A stretch of DNA of 57,866 nucleotides. Source: an uncultured Anaeroplasmataceae bacterium. GTDB lineage: Bacteria; Bacillota_I; Bacilli_A; Acholeplasmatales; Anaeroplasmataceae. The stretch's first letter is position 1. Every line of letters starts with the position of its first letter. The translations under genes and the position numbers were made by a program. Shown here in pieces: positions 9,280-17,872 of the stretch. The notes below the pieces were generated by a model. That model worked only from the letters and a program-made list of their open reading frames with translations. It was not told the DNA's origin and ran no database searches. The stretch covers positions 1-57,866 of the forward strand of contig CATKXV010000011.1 in the NCBI GenBank assembly GCA_949840955.1, in the 5' to 3' direction.

Positions 9280-10724
9280 AAAAAAGTATTTTACTATTCT
9301 TAGGCTTGGTTTTGTGCTTCAGCCTAGCATCCTGTGATAAGAAAAAGGATAATTCCCCTAAGAATGAAAATCAGATTTTTGATAAATTCAATAAGGAATT
9401 AGAGAAAAATGTAACCATAAAGGTTTTGGAAAATGATACAGCTATTAAAATGGGATATTTTAAGGAAATGCTGGATGCCTTTAATGAAAAATATAAGGAC
9501 TATGGTATAACAGCTATTGATGCGAATCAAGGTGAATTTTCTGATTTGGCAAATAGTGGACCCTATGGCTATGGGCCAGATGTCATATATCAGGCAAATG
9601 ATGTGATTATGAAATATGTAGATCAAAAGCATATCACACCCCTTCCAACAAATAAAATTGAAGCCTATGATTTAATCCCAGATGAGGCTTGGAAGGCCTA
9701 TGAAGCAAAGGTGGATAAGAATAGCTATACGTTTGGTATTCCATTAAATATTCAGTCTGGTCTATTATATTATAGAAAGGATTTACTTCCTGAAAACTGG
9801 AAGGAGACCTGGGATAAGGATCAAAATGATATACCCGATATGGTAGAAAATTTGGTGGATTTATATCAATTTTCTAAGCAAAGAAACCAAGAGAATAAGG
9901 ATCAATATGGCTTTGAATATTCCATAAATGACTTTTATTTTTCTAGTGGCTTCTTATTTAGCTATGGAGGATATGTTTTTGGAAGCAATAATACAGATAA
10001 TACCGATATCGGAATTCATGCTTCAAATGCTAAGCTAGGAGCTCAGCTGATTCGTCAGCTTGCTTCTGTTATGAGTGTATCCTGTCAGGATGATAGTGCA
10101 AAGCTTGCGATTAGTGGAAATATGGCTAGTGGAAAATATTTTGCTTCTATCACTACACCAGATGTGAGAAGTGTCATTGTAGATGCTTTAGCAAAGGAAT
10201 ATGTATCCAGCTTAAAATTGAGCCTAGAGGAAGCGACAAAGAAGGCAGAAGAAAATATCATTGGAGTACCCTTCCCTAAGATTCCTGAAAATGGAGATTT
10301 AGAAAATCCTAGTACCAAAATGATTGATTGTGTACAAATGGGTGGAATTAATGGCTATGCTATTTCCTCCTATACCAAAAGTCCAGTAGCATCCTTAGCC
10401 TTTATCAATTTTGCTACAAGCTATGAAATGGTAAAGCTCCGTCAAAGTATTTTAGGTATTGCTCCTTGTAGAAGTGATGTTAGCAATGAAAGTGATACTC
10501 TGTCTCAGGCCTTATTTGATAGGGTAGTAGAAGGTAAAATATCCATAATGCCTTCTATCAGTGCAGTGTCTGCCATTTGGACACCAACTCAATCCTTTTT
10601 TGCAGATGTAGCAGCTGATCCTAGAAGAGCAGCTCCAAAGTATGATACATTAGAAAAGCTTCAGGCTGCACTAGAGAAAACAAGTAAAGAAATCTATGAT
10701 TCTATTCATACAATAGGTAGCTAA
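9276..10724 (+). CDS. Maltodextrin-type ABC transporter substrate-binding lipoprotein
   Basis: This 482-residue extracellular binding lipoprotein has the signal KKSILLFLGLVLCFSLASC, with lipobox LASC near residue 20. The rest is a family 1 (MalE-like) solute-binding fold, for example YGPDVIYQANDVIMKY and FGIPLNIQSGLLYYRKDLLP, with a C-terminal PTQSFFADVAADPRRAAP. The start overlaps the amylase stop (ATGA). The permease gene begins 1 nt after the stop. It captures linear glucan oligomers for the MalF/MalG/MalK-type genes behind it. Substrate length preference cannot be read. Confidence 0.88.
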   Translation: MKKSILLFLGLVLCFSLASCDKKKDNSPKNENQIFDKFNKELEKNVTIKVLENDTAIKMGYFKEMLDAFNEKYKDYGITAIDANQGEFSDLANSGPYGYGPDVIYQANDVIMKYVDQKHITPLPTNKIEAYDLIPDEAWKAYEAKVDKNSYTFGIPLNIQSGLLYYRKDLLPENWKETWDKDQNDIPDMVENLVDLYQFSKQRNQENKDQYGFEYSINDFYFSSGFLFSYGGYVFGSNNTDNTDIGIHASNAKLGAQLIRQLASVMSVSCQDDSAKLAISGNMASGKYFASITTPDVRSVIVDALAKEYVSSLKLSLEEATKKAEENIIGVPFPKIPENGDLENPSTKMIDCVQMGGINGYAISSYTKSPVASLAFINFATSYEMVKLRQSILGIAPCRSDVSNESDTLSQALFDRVVEGKISIMPSISAVSAIWTPTQSFFADVAADPRRAAPKYDTLEKLQAALEKTSKEIYDSIHTIGS

Positions 10725-10725
10725 T

Positions 10726-12087
10726 ATGGTTAGGGTTAAGCATTATTTTACGGATCTATTTACTAAAATAAAAAACAAATGGATATCCTTTAAAAATTTC
10801 TTTAAGGTAAGCAACATCAACACAAAGGCCTCTATGTGTGTTATGGGCTTAGGACAATTGATGTATCATCAAATTGGAAAAGGAATTCTTTATTTGGCAA
10901 TTGAGATATTATTTATTCTATTTTTTACTCTATTTGGCTTTTCTTGGCTTGTAGGACTATTTACCTTAGGAACTGTAGAGGCTGATCCATGGATCGGAGT
11001 AGAAGGAGATAACTCCGTTATATTTATGCTTTTGGGAATATTTTCTTTATTCATACTATTCCTATTCCTCTTTTTATATATCTCAAATATCAAGGATGCC
11101 AACCATACAGGAAAGGATATCATCTATGGGAAGACTCCTAAAAAATTCAAGGAGGAGCTTCTAGATTTACTGGATAAGAAATTTTATAAATCAGTCTTAT
11201 TTATTCCCATTATAGGTACCTTAATATTTTCCATTTTGCCGATTGTATTTATGATATTGATTGCCTTTACCAACTATGGAGATAAGGTTTTACCTCCTGT
11301 ACTGGTAGATTGGGTTGGCTTTGATAATTTTGTAAAGATATTTTCAATTGGAGATATAGGACCAACCTTCTTTAAAATATTAGGATGGAATTTATTATGG
11401 GCATTTTCTACAACCCTAATCAATTATATTTTAGGTTTATTACTGGCTCTCCTTTTAAATAGTAAATTAGTTAAAGGAAAGGCCTTTTGGAGATTTTTTC
11501 CAGTTTTGGCCTATGCGATTCCTGGATTTATAATGCTTTCGGGCTTTAAATTCTTATTTTCCTTAGGAGGTCCAATCAATCAAATTTTACAAAAAAATGG
11601 AATGGAGGCTATTGGCTTCTTATCTAAGGATGGAACATGGTCAGCAAGAATCATTGGATTATTTGTAAACGCATGGCTCACTATTCCTAATGTAATGCTG
11701 CTAGCTACAGGAATTTTATCCAATATCAGCAATGATTTATATGAGGCAGCAAGAATTGATGGAGCATCAAAGCCCAAGCAATTTAGAGACATTACCCTAC
11801 CCTTTGTTGTTTTTGCAACAACACCAACTCTAATTACATCCTTTATTGGGAATTTTAATAATTTTGGAGTATTTTATTTCTTAAGATCCAATGTAATGAG
11901 TGATGGGTATTTTTCAGCAAGTGATACGGATTTACTTATCAACTGGCTATATCGATTATCCATAGATAATAATTATTATTCTATAGGTGCAGCGATTTCT
12001 TTAATCATTTTTATAATCACCTCTAGTATTTCTCTAATTATTTATATTAAATCTCCAGCTTATAAGAAGGAGGATACCTTTAGATAA
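10726..12087 (+). CDS. MalF-type ABC sugar permease
   Basis: This 453-residue membrane protein has an N-terminal extension with two or three transmembrane helices (about residues 50-115) and then the six-helix permease core. The EAA motif, which docks the ATPase, reads DLYEAARIDGASKPKQFRDI near residue 340. Sequences such as FNNFGVFYFL and NYYSIGAAISLIIF are typical of MalF. The N-terminal insert resembles that of Firmicutes MalF (MalC) proteins. The last base of the stop codon is the first base of malG. Confidence 0.9.
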   Translation: MVRVKHYFTDLFTKIKNKWISFKNFFKVSNINTKASMCVMGLGQLMYHQIGKGILYLAIEILFILFFTLFGFSWLVGLFTLGTVEADPWIGVEGDNSVIFMLLGIFSLFILFLFLFLYISNIKDANHTGKDIIYGKTPKKFKEELLDLLDKKFYKSVLFIPIIGTLIFSILPIVFMILIAFTNYGDKVLPPVLVDWVGFDNFVKIFSIGDIGPTFFKILGWNLLWAFSTTLINYILGLLLALLLNSKLVKGKAFWRFFPVLAYAIPGFIMLSGFKFLFSLGGPINQILQKNGMEAIGFLSKDGTWSARIIGLFVNAWLTIPNVMLLATGILSNISNDLYEAARIDGASKPKQFRDITLPFVVFATTPTLITSFIGNFNNFGVFYFLRSNVMSDGYFSASDTDLLINWLYRLSIDNNYYSIGAAISLIIFIITSSISLIIYIKSPAYKKEDTFR

Positions 12088-12919
12088 TGAACACAAAAGT
12101 AAAGAAAATTTTGAATTATGCTTTGATTTATACCTGTTTAATAGTAGTGGCCTTTGTTTTCTTTTTTCCCTGCATATGGATTATTTTATCTAGTTTTTCT
12201 AAAACAGGAAGTCTTTATGATTTTAATGGCTTTTTTCCAAAGGCATATTCCTTTGATTCCTTTATAAAGCTATTTACCGATACGCAGATTTATGATTATC
12301 CAAAATGGCTGGGAAATACGCTTTTGGTTGCTGTTATGAGCTGTATTTTTTCAACCCTATTGATTATAGGAACAGCATATGTCATGTCCTATTTTCAATT
12401 TAAAGCAAGAAAGCCCTTGATGAAGATAACCTTAATCCTATCTATGTTCCCCTCTTTATGGGTATGACAGCAGTATATTTATTGATGACACAATTTAAAT
12501 TTGTAAATAATCTATGGGGACTTGTAGTTATCTATTCCTGTACAGCACCCTTAGGATATTTAGTTCAAAAGGGCTTCTTTGATACAATTTCTCAATCCAT
12601 ATATGAGGCGGCAAAAATGGATGGAGCTACAAATTTTAGGATATTTAGAACCATCACCCTGCCTTTAGCCAAGCCGATCATTGTCTATACTGCTCTGACC
12701 TCATTCACTTGGCCATGGAGTGATTTTGTACTTCCAAGGCTTTTACTGATTGATAAGGATAATTGGACTGTTGCGGTAGGGCTAATTCAGCTCGGGCAAA
12801 ATGAATTTGCTCGATTTGCAGCAGGATCTGTATTTATTGCAGTTCCTATTATCGTGTTATATATCGTTTTAATAAAAAATATGGTTACAGGCTTAACAAG
12901 CGGAGCCGTGAAGGGGTAA
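12087..12919 (+). pseudogene. MalG-type ABC sugar permease, split by a one-base frameshift
   Basis: Two reading frames (12087-12467 and 12458-12919) together give one MalG-like permease of about 277 residues. The first ends ...LSMFPSLWV* and the second begins MGMTAVYLLM. In intact homologues these join as ...MFPSFMGM. The break sits in TCTTTATG near 12453-12460, and one extra T in that T run would restore the frame. The second part holds the EAA loop IYEAAKMDGATNFRIF. Because the rest of the operon looks intact, a sequencing error in a homopolymer or a very recent mutation is more likely than decay. No second ribosome site of note is seen for the downstream part. Confidence 0.85.
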
Positions 12920-12924
12920 TAGAT

Positions 12925-14649
12925 ATGGCGAATTTAAATTTAATTGATGTATGTAAAGTATATAAAGGAAACGTTAAAGCAGTTAAGGATTTTAATTTAG
13001 AGATTCGAGATGGGGAGTTTTTAGTATTTGTAGGACCCTCAGGCTGTGGTAAATCAACAACCTTAAGAATGATTGCAGGCTTAGAGGATATTACAAGTGG
13101 TAAAATATATATTGAGGATAAGCTAATCAACCACTTAGAGCCTAAGGATAGAGATATTGCTATGGTATTTCAAAATTATGCACTATATCCGCATATGAGT
13201 GTTTTTGAAAACCTTGCTTACTCTTTGAAATGTCACCGAGTAGACAAGGTGACGATAAAGCAAAAGGTAGAAGAGGTAGCTGAAATTCTAGATATCAAGG
13301 AATATCTTTTGAGGAAGCCAAAGGAGCTATCTGGAGGACAACGGCAAAGAGTTGCTTTAGGACGTTGCCTTATTAGAAACCCAAAGGTATTTTTGTTTGA
13401 TGAGCCACTATCCAATCTAGATGCAAAGCTTAGAGTTACTATGCGTAGTGAGATATCCAAATTGCATAAAAAGGTGAATGGAACCTTTATCTATGTTACG
13501 CATGATCAAACGGAAGCAATGACTATGGGAGATCGTATTGTTGTCATGAAGGATGGCCTTATCCAGCAGGTAGATACTCCAGTAAATCTATATGAGCATC
13601 CAGTAAACATTTTTGTGGCAACCTTTTTAGGAAGTCCACAAATGAATATATTTCAAGGTCATTTGCTTGAGGATAAGGTTATACTTCATGATACGCTGAG
13701 CCTTCAGCTTTCTGAAAAAATACGAAATAAATTGATTTCAGGATATGAGAATCAGGAGATTTATTTAGGAATCCGGCCGAATGATTTTAGCTTAGGTAAT
13801 GCAAAGGATTATGATATCCATGTCAAGGTAGACTTAATCGAAAAGCTTGGCAGTGAAACCTTACTTTATTTTCAGATGCCAGGAAGAGAGGAATCTACCG
13901 TTGCCTCCATCCATATTAATATAACAGATGATTTATCTGAGGATGTCTATTTGAAAATAGACAAAGAAAAGCTTCATTTATTCAATAGAGATGAAGAATC
14001 CATATTAAAAATAAATGAAATTAATTTCATAAAAACCAAGATCAGCTTAGATAAGGAGGATGCAATCCTTAATCATCAATTTCGATACCAAAACTTTGTA
14101 AATCAGTGTGTTGATGAAAATATCCCCGCTGAGTTTCATGGCTATATGGCATTGCCATCACAGGATTTTTCTTTAGTAAAGCAATCAGAGGATGATATAG
14201 AGCTTGAAGTAGAAATCAGAGCCTTTGATGCCTATTCTGATAAAAAGGTTTACTATTCTAAGCTTTTCAATGAAGAAGAATCAAGAATTACCTTCTTTAG
14301 CAAACGAAATGAAAATTTAACCAAGGGAGACCAGGTTAAAATTTATTTTCCATCCAAAAAACTCAGCATTTATGATGCTTCCATGCTGAAGATTACAATT
14401 AATGATCCGATTTTCAAGCCAATTCAAGTAATTTCTTTAACCACGATTGGTAAGGAGTATTATATTTTAGATTCCAATAAGGATTTTTGTAAAAATAAGT
14501 ATTTTAAAATAGAAAAAATCTTCGATTTAAATACAGAAATGATTGTTAATGTAAAAAATCAAAAGGATGAAAATTACTCCTTTAGAATAGATAAAAACCC
14601 AGATTTGTATGTGGGATTACTCCTTTATACAAAGCATTTAAAAAGATAA
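12925..14649 (+). CDS. MalK/MsmK-type ABC ATPase with long C-terminal extension
   Basis: The first 230 residues form the sugar-importer ATPase: Walker A GPSGCGKST, Q-loop MVFQNYALYPHMSV, signature LSGGQRQRVALGR, Walker B VFLFDEPLSNLDAKLR, and switch histidine in YVTHDQTEAMT. A TOBE-like region follows (LGIRPNDFSL near 290). The protein runs to 574 residues where MsmX/MalK is about 370. The extra 200 residues show no obvious catalytic motif and look beta-rich, possibly further TOBE/OB-like modules that could sense a regulator or sugar. It is the last gene of the operon and probably energises the MalF/MalG pair. Confidence 0.9.
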   Translation: MANLNLIDVCKVYKGNVKAVKDFNLEIRDGEFLVFVGPSGCGKSTTLRMIAGLEDITSGKIYIEDKLINHLEPKDRDIAMVFQNYALYPHMSVFENLAYSLKCHRVDKVTIKQKVEEVAEILDIKEYLLRKPKELSGGQRQRVALGRCLIRNPKVFLFDEPLSNLDAKLRVTMRSEISKLHKKVNGTFIYVTHDQTEAMTMGDRIVVMKDGLIQQVDTPVNLYEHPVNIFVATFLGSPQMNIFQGHLLEDKVILHDTLSLQLSEKIRNKLISGYENQEIYLGIRPNDFSLGNAKDYDIHVKVDLIEKLGSETLLYFQMPGREESTVASIHINITDDLSEDVYLKIDKEKLHLFNRDEESILKINEINFIKTKISLDKEDAILNHQFRYQNFVNQCVDENIPAEFHGYMALPSQDFSLVKQSEDDIELEVEIRAFDAYSDKKVYYSKLFNEEESRITFFSKRNENLTKGDQVKIYFPSKKLSIYDASMLKITINDPIFKPIQVISLTTIGKEYYILDSNKDFCKNKYFKIEKIFDLNTEMIVNVKNQKDENYSFRIDKNPDLYVGLLLYTKHLKR

Positions 14650-14687
14650 CAATCAAGGATTTCCTTGTTGTTATATTCTTTCCTCCT

Positions 14688-14730
14688 AAAAGGCATCATG
14701 CATATCGTATGATGTCTTTTATGCTTTTTT
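14688..14730 (+). terminator. Terminator of the maltodextrin operon
   Basis: A 12-bp stem with one mismatch (14688-14699 with 14709-14720) is followed by a T-rich stretch. A weaker hairpin at 14649-14672 (AACAATCAAGG...CCTTGTTGTT) precedes it. Confidence 0.7.
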
Positions 14731-14865
14731 AGTTCATTTCCATAATTCGACTTTTTTTGATAGATTTCTCTTGTGTAGAAAGGAATGTTACTATAAGCAT
14801 TGACGATGAGACATATTTGATTTTCTGTTGAGTAAAAGCGTTGAAAAAAAACGACAATTCGACAT

Positions 14866-14895
14866 TTTACTTCATTACTTCATTTATGGTATTAT
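14866..14895 (+). promoter_or_regulatory. Extended -10 promoter of the leader RNA
   Basis: TGGTATTAT (TGn plus TATTAT at 14890-14895) forms an extended -10 box. A weak TTTACT at 14866-14871 lies 18 nt upstream. The predicted start is near 14902, which would give a leader RNA of about 180 nt before the terminator at 15030-15078. Confidence 0.55.
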
Positions 14896-14901
14896 CTTTC
14901 T

Positions 14902-15080
14902 ACGAGGTGGTAAAAATGCCTGAAATTGGGAGATACCTCAAATTTGCTGTGTCAGCAATTGAATTGAGATATTTGTACCTTAGCGGCAGTATTCCATAGA
15001 AGTTCATCTAAATTATAAATTGAAGACACAGACAAAGACTTGAGTGATTCTACTTTCACTTGTCTTTGTCTTTTTTTTAT
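14902..15080 (+). ncRNA. Structured leader RNA of unknown class ending in a terminator
   Basis: About 180 nt lie between a promoter and a strong terminator placed just before a small HTH gene, so the RNA is either a free small RNA or a regulated leader. The clearest element is a hairpin around TTTGCTG-TGT-CAGCAA (about 14943-14960), extended below by CCTCAA/TTGAG pairing. GGTA at about 14909 can pair with TACC near 14976, and ATGCC at about 14916 with GGCA near 14985. I do not recognise a known riboswitch, T-box, 6S or SRP RNA consensus in it. Confidence 0.5.
15030..15078 (+). terminator. Terminator or attenuator before the island's first gene
   Basis: AGACAAAGAC at 15030-15039 pairs perfectly with GTCTTTGTCT at 15062-15071 and is followed by eight T. 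The ribosome site and ATG of the next gene start only about 8 and 20 nt later. Transcription of that gene from the upstream promoter therefore requires read-through, as in an attenuator. Confidence 0.85.
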
Positions 15081-15097
15081 TTTAGAAAGGACAAAAT

Positions 15098-15424
15098 ATG
15101 AAGGAAAGAAGAAATATTTTTAAAAAGCTAGAAGAAGAAGTTCCCAAGGAATTGTCCTCTATGATTCAACTTTTATTTGACGAGTTGAAGGAATTCTTTC
15201 AAAATATGTCATTATATGAGCATAATGAGATATATATTCAATTATTTAACTTACTCTATGATTCATCAAAAAAAAGATATACCAATATAGAAATATCGGA
15301 TATTTTACATATCGACGTTAAAATCGTTAAAAAATTTATTAATAAAATAGAAGAATTTGTACCCAATTATATTGCTGTTCATAGAAGATTTAGTAAGCTT
15401 AAAGTACATATGCATAAAAAGTGA
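15098..15424 (+). CDS. Small putative helix-turn-helix regulator
   Basis: This 108-residue, highly charged protein has a C-terminal half (TNIEISDILHIDVKIVKKFINKIEEF) that reads as a helix-turn-helix of the sigma-region-4 or ArpU-like kind. The N-terminal half looks like a helical dimerisation region. I do not recognise a named family. AGAAAGGA precedes the ATG by a good distance. It sits between the leader terminator and the palindrome-bearing promoter of the holin/Rhs operon, which is the usual place for a late-gene activator in a prophage. It may control that promoter. Confidence 0.6.
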   Translation: MKERRNIFKKLEEEVPKELSSMIQLLFDELKEFFQNMSLYEHNEIYIQLFNLLYDSSKKRYTNIEISDILHIDVKIVKKFINKIEEFVPNYIAVHRRFSKLKVHMHKK

Positions 15425-15436
15425 CATTTGTCAAGA

Positions 15437-15523
15437 CCTAATTTAGGACCTTAAAAATTGAAAAAGTATGCTACACTTAAAATATATTAGGTCGCTCCTA
15501 ATATGAAATTTAAGATCTTAAAT
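15437..15523 (+). promoter_or_regulatory. Promoter of the holin-Rhs operon with nested palindromes
   Basis: Three inverted repeats lie in 90 bp. CCTAA-T-TTAGG is at 15437-15447. An 8-bp repeat, ATATTAGG-N5-CCTAATAT, is at 15484-15504. ATTTAAGATCTTAAAT is at 15508-15523. The first two share the CCTAA/TTAGG core and flank an extended -10 (TATGCTACACT, box at 15472-15477). No good -35 is present, which fits dependence on an activator such as the product of 15098-15424. Confidence 0.6.
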
Positions 15524-15550
15524 ATAAAAACGAAAGAAAGGAGAAAAGCA

Positions 15551-15838
15551 ATGAATGAAATAGTAGTAGGAGTTATCGGACTATTAGGAACACTATCTAG
15601 CATCTGTTTTGCCTATCTAGCCTTTAGAAGAAATCATACAAGTGATACTAAAAAAGATGGTAAGGCAGAAGGTGTATTGATTAGTGATATTGGTTATATT
15701 AAATCTTCTATTGACCGGATGGAAGGAAAGCTAGATAAGGTTGAAACCAATTATCAGGATCTACTCTCAAGATTAATACGAGTAGAGGAAGCCCAAAGCT
15801 CCTTAGAAAAAAGACTAGAACATTCAAATAAAGGATAA
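15551..15838 (+). CDS. Phage lysis-module type membrane protein with coiled coil
   Basis: This 95-residue protein has one N-terminal transmembrane helix (VVGVIGLLGTLSSICFAYLAF), a basic RRN turn, then a coiled coil of about 55 residues (GYIKSSIDRMEGKLDKVE...). Proteins of this look, with RN-x-DTKKDGK-x-EG and GYIKS, are common next to holins in clostridial prophages (XhlA-like). I chose ATG at 15551, preceded by AAAGAAAGGAG, over an in-frame ATG 48 nt upstream. Two nucleotides separate it from the holin gene. Confidence 0.7.
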   Translation: MNEIVVGVIGLLGTLSSICFAYLAFRRNHTSDTKKDGKAEGVLISDIGYIKSSIDRMEGKLDKVETNYQDLLSRLIRVEEAQSSLEKRLEHSNKG

Positions 15839-15840
15839 TT

Positions 15841-16128
15841 ATGGAAATTATAAGTATACCTGTAATAACCATCATCTGTTATTTACTAGGAGAATTCTTT
15901 AAATTAATCATCTTAAGAAAGAAAAAAAGATACAAATATATACCTATAATTGTCGGGGGCATAGGAGGGGTACTTGGGCTTATGATTTATTTTATTAGTC
16001 CAGAATTACTGCTCAACATAACAAATCCCTTTGTAGCCATCGCTATAGGAATCATAAGCGGACTTGCATCTACAGGAGGAAATGAGCTAGTCAAGCAAAT
16101 CTTAAAAAAGGAGGAGGAAAAGAAATGA
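15841..16128 (+). CDS. Phage holin family protein
   Basis: This 95-residue protein has three hydrophobic segments (residues 5-24, 33-52, 62-80). The loop YKYIPIIVGGIGGVLGLMIYF, the NPF-x-AIAIGI-x-SG-x-ASTGGNE stretch and a Lys-rich tail match phage holins of the Phage_holin_5_2 type. Holins form timed holes in the membrane. No endolysin gene accompanies it, and the next genes are nucleotidyltransferases and an Rhs protein. Its role here may therefore be release of the Rhs protein. Its stop overlaps the next start (ATGA). Confidence 0.8.
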   Translation: MEIISIPVITIICYLLGEFFKLIILRKKKRYKYIPIIVGGIGGVLGLMIYFISPELLLNITNPFVAIAIGIISGLASTGGNELVKQILKKEEEKK

Positions 16129-16955
16129 TTTTAAGAAATGAAAATCCTTATAATCCAAAGATTGACTATATGGTTTGTAAGTGTATTTTAAATGAGTATC
16201 AAGATCAAGTAGATGAAAATCATTTAAGAGATTGCTTCTTCAATAAGGCTTCCTGTAAAAATGAAATAGAATTAAATCTTTGTATGATAAGAAATTTCTT
16301 TTATCAGCATAATATTCTAACCCTTACACCTAAAGAAATAGACGCATTTCTTTTATTGATGAACTGGGACTATGAGTTTAAGGGTCTTCAAGGAAATACA
16401 TTAGAAGAACAAATTCTTCATTTGGCTCAAGAGCTAAAGGATAAGGAAGCTATTTTTCGTTTCTTATTTGTAATCTGTTATACAAAGGAAAGGAAAGAAC
16501 TCATCATTCCCTATACCAAAGGAATAAAGAAGCTCCTTCAATCCTCCTCAATAGAAGAGGTAAGAGATAGTATTTCTTATTTCAAAAGAAAAACAAAGCA
16601 TTCTAACCAAAAGCATGATACCTCCATCCATCCCGTCATTTTACCTTTACTTAAAATACTAGGTAAAGCATTTCTAAAACAAACAGGCTTTATAGGATTA
16701 GGGGTGTATGGATCCTTTGCTTTAGGAACAACCAATGAGTATAGTGATCTGGACTTAATGGTGGTTGTTCAAAATCCCTATGATAAAAGAAGGGTAAGAA
16801 GAATAACAAAACAATTCTTCAAAAAATTTATACCGATTCCTATAGATATTAAAGTAACCACAGTAGAGGATATGGATCATGAGCTTACTATAGGAATGAA
16901 AAAAACAATGAAGAAAGTTGCAGGTGAAATCCAGTGGAAGAAATCTATGAACTAA
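16125..16955 (+). CDS. Nucleotidyltransferase-domain protein 1
   Basis: This 276-residue protein has a C-terminal polymerase-beta-type nucleotidyltransferase core: GVYGSFALGTTNEYSDLDLMVVV near residue 194. This gives the G-S-x(n)-D-x-D metal site, with a third acidic residue possibly in PIDIKVTTVED. The N-terminal 180 residues are helical and unassigned. It lies in the holin-Rhs operon (4-nt overlap upstream, 22-nt overlap downstream with a second such protein). It might modify the toxin, its immunity protein, or a tRNA. The substrate is not visible. I find no close named family. Confidence 0.8.
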   Translation: MILRNENPYNPKIDYMVCKCILNEYQDQVDENHLRDCFFNKASCKNEIELNLCMIRNFFYQHNILTLTPKEIDAFLLLMNWDYEFKGLQGNTLEEQILHLAQELKDKEAIFRFLFVICYTKERKELIIPYTKGIKKLLQSSSIEEVRDSISYFKRKTKHSNQKHDTSIHPVILPLLKILGKAFLKQTGFIGLGVYGSFALGTTNEYSDLDLMVVVQNPYDKRRVRRITKQFFKKFIPIPIDIKVTTVEDMDHELTIGMKKTMKKVAGEIQWKKSMN

Positions 16956-17851
16956 CGAAAAATAAAAGAATATTCGTAAGAAAAAAGATAGCTAATTTCT
17001 TAGAAAAATCCTTACGATACTGTGGCTATGATTTTGATCATGATGTATTTAAAAAGATCATTTATAGTGAGGATGAATATAGAACACCAGTAGAAGAAAA
17101 AATTAAAAGCTCTTATGATGCTTATATTTATCTATTAAGCAATGATAAAAATATGATATCAAAAAGCCTATGGAAGAAGTTTTATTATATCTATAAAGAA
17201 GAGGAGCTTGAACAGTTTTTAAGCATAAAGCTATCAACAAAGTACTTTCACTTAAATCATTTAGCACCCATTGAACAGGCAATAGAATATCACTTATATG
17301 TATATCAGGAATTCAAGGATTTAAAGGAAGAGGATAGATTGATGCTATCATTAATGATTTTCAATTATATTCTTGTAAAAAATCAAATTCCTTGTGTACA
17401 ATTTTTCAGGAAGGAATTTAAAGAGTATATGAAAGCACGAGAGTCTTTCTTCAGTGGAGATAAGCATCCCATGCTAGAATTTACTTTAAAGCTTTTAAAA
17501 AACAATCCCTATATGGATAAACAATTTTATAAGGATTTGATTCCTGTAACTCTGTCCGACATCATTCATTTTGTTGAGGAAAGAAAAGAGGAATTTAAAA
17601 CAAAATATCAAATTAAAGGCTTATGGATTCATGGCTCTATTGCCAAAAGAATAGAGCGAATGGATTCCGATTTGGATTTCTTTATTGAAATGAGCTTAGA
17701 CTTACTTCAGGAAGAAAAGCTAGCCTTAATTGAAGAATTAAAGCAAGTCTTCTTTGATAGATTCAAAAGAATGATAGATATTCATGAAATAGTAGAATAT
17801 CTAGATGATGACATTATCAAGGAAGCAAGAACTACAAAAAGATTAATTTAA
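16934..17851 (+). CDS. Nucleotidyltransferase-domain protein 2
   Basis: This 305-residue protein is organised like its neighbour, with a long helical N-terminal region and a C-terminal nucleotidyltransferase core IHGSIAKRIERMDSDLDFFIE near residue 233 (G-S and D-x-D present). DIHEIVEYLDDD follows and may supply the third acidic residue. The start is GTG at 16934, preceded by AGGTGA, inside the end of the preceding gene, so the two are probably made in fixed ratio and may form a heterodimer. The two share architecture but little sequence. The Rhs gene starts 21 nt after the stop. Confidence 0.78.
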   Translation: MEEIYELTKNKRIFVRKKIANFLEKSLRYCGYDFDHDVFKKIIYSEDEYRTPVEEKIKSSYDAYIYLLSNDKNMISKSLWKKFYYIYKEEELEQFLSIKLSTKYFHLNHLAPIEQAIEYHLYVYQEFKDLKEEDRLMLSLMIFNYILVKNQIPCVQFFRKEFKEYMKARESFFSGDKHPMLEFTLKLLKNNPYMDKQFYKDLIPVTLSDIIHFVEERKEEFKTKYQIKGLWIHGSIAKRIERMDSDLDFFIEMSLDLLQEEKLALIEELKQVFFDRFKRMIDIHEIVEYLDDDIIKEARTTKRLI

Positions 17852-17872
17852 AAAGAAAGAAGGAAAGAAAAA

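Noticed and set aside
14650-14680. Hairpin AACAATCAAGG...CCTTGTTGTT as the main terminator of malK
   Set aside because: It has a bulge and no T run; the hairpin at 14688-14720 is better.
14902-15080. T-box, 6S RNA or SRP RNA
   Set aside because: No T-box AGGGTGG core, no 6S-like central bubble with closed long stem, and no GGAAG tetraloop of SRP RNA could be found.
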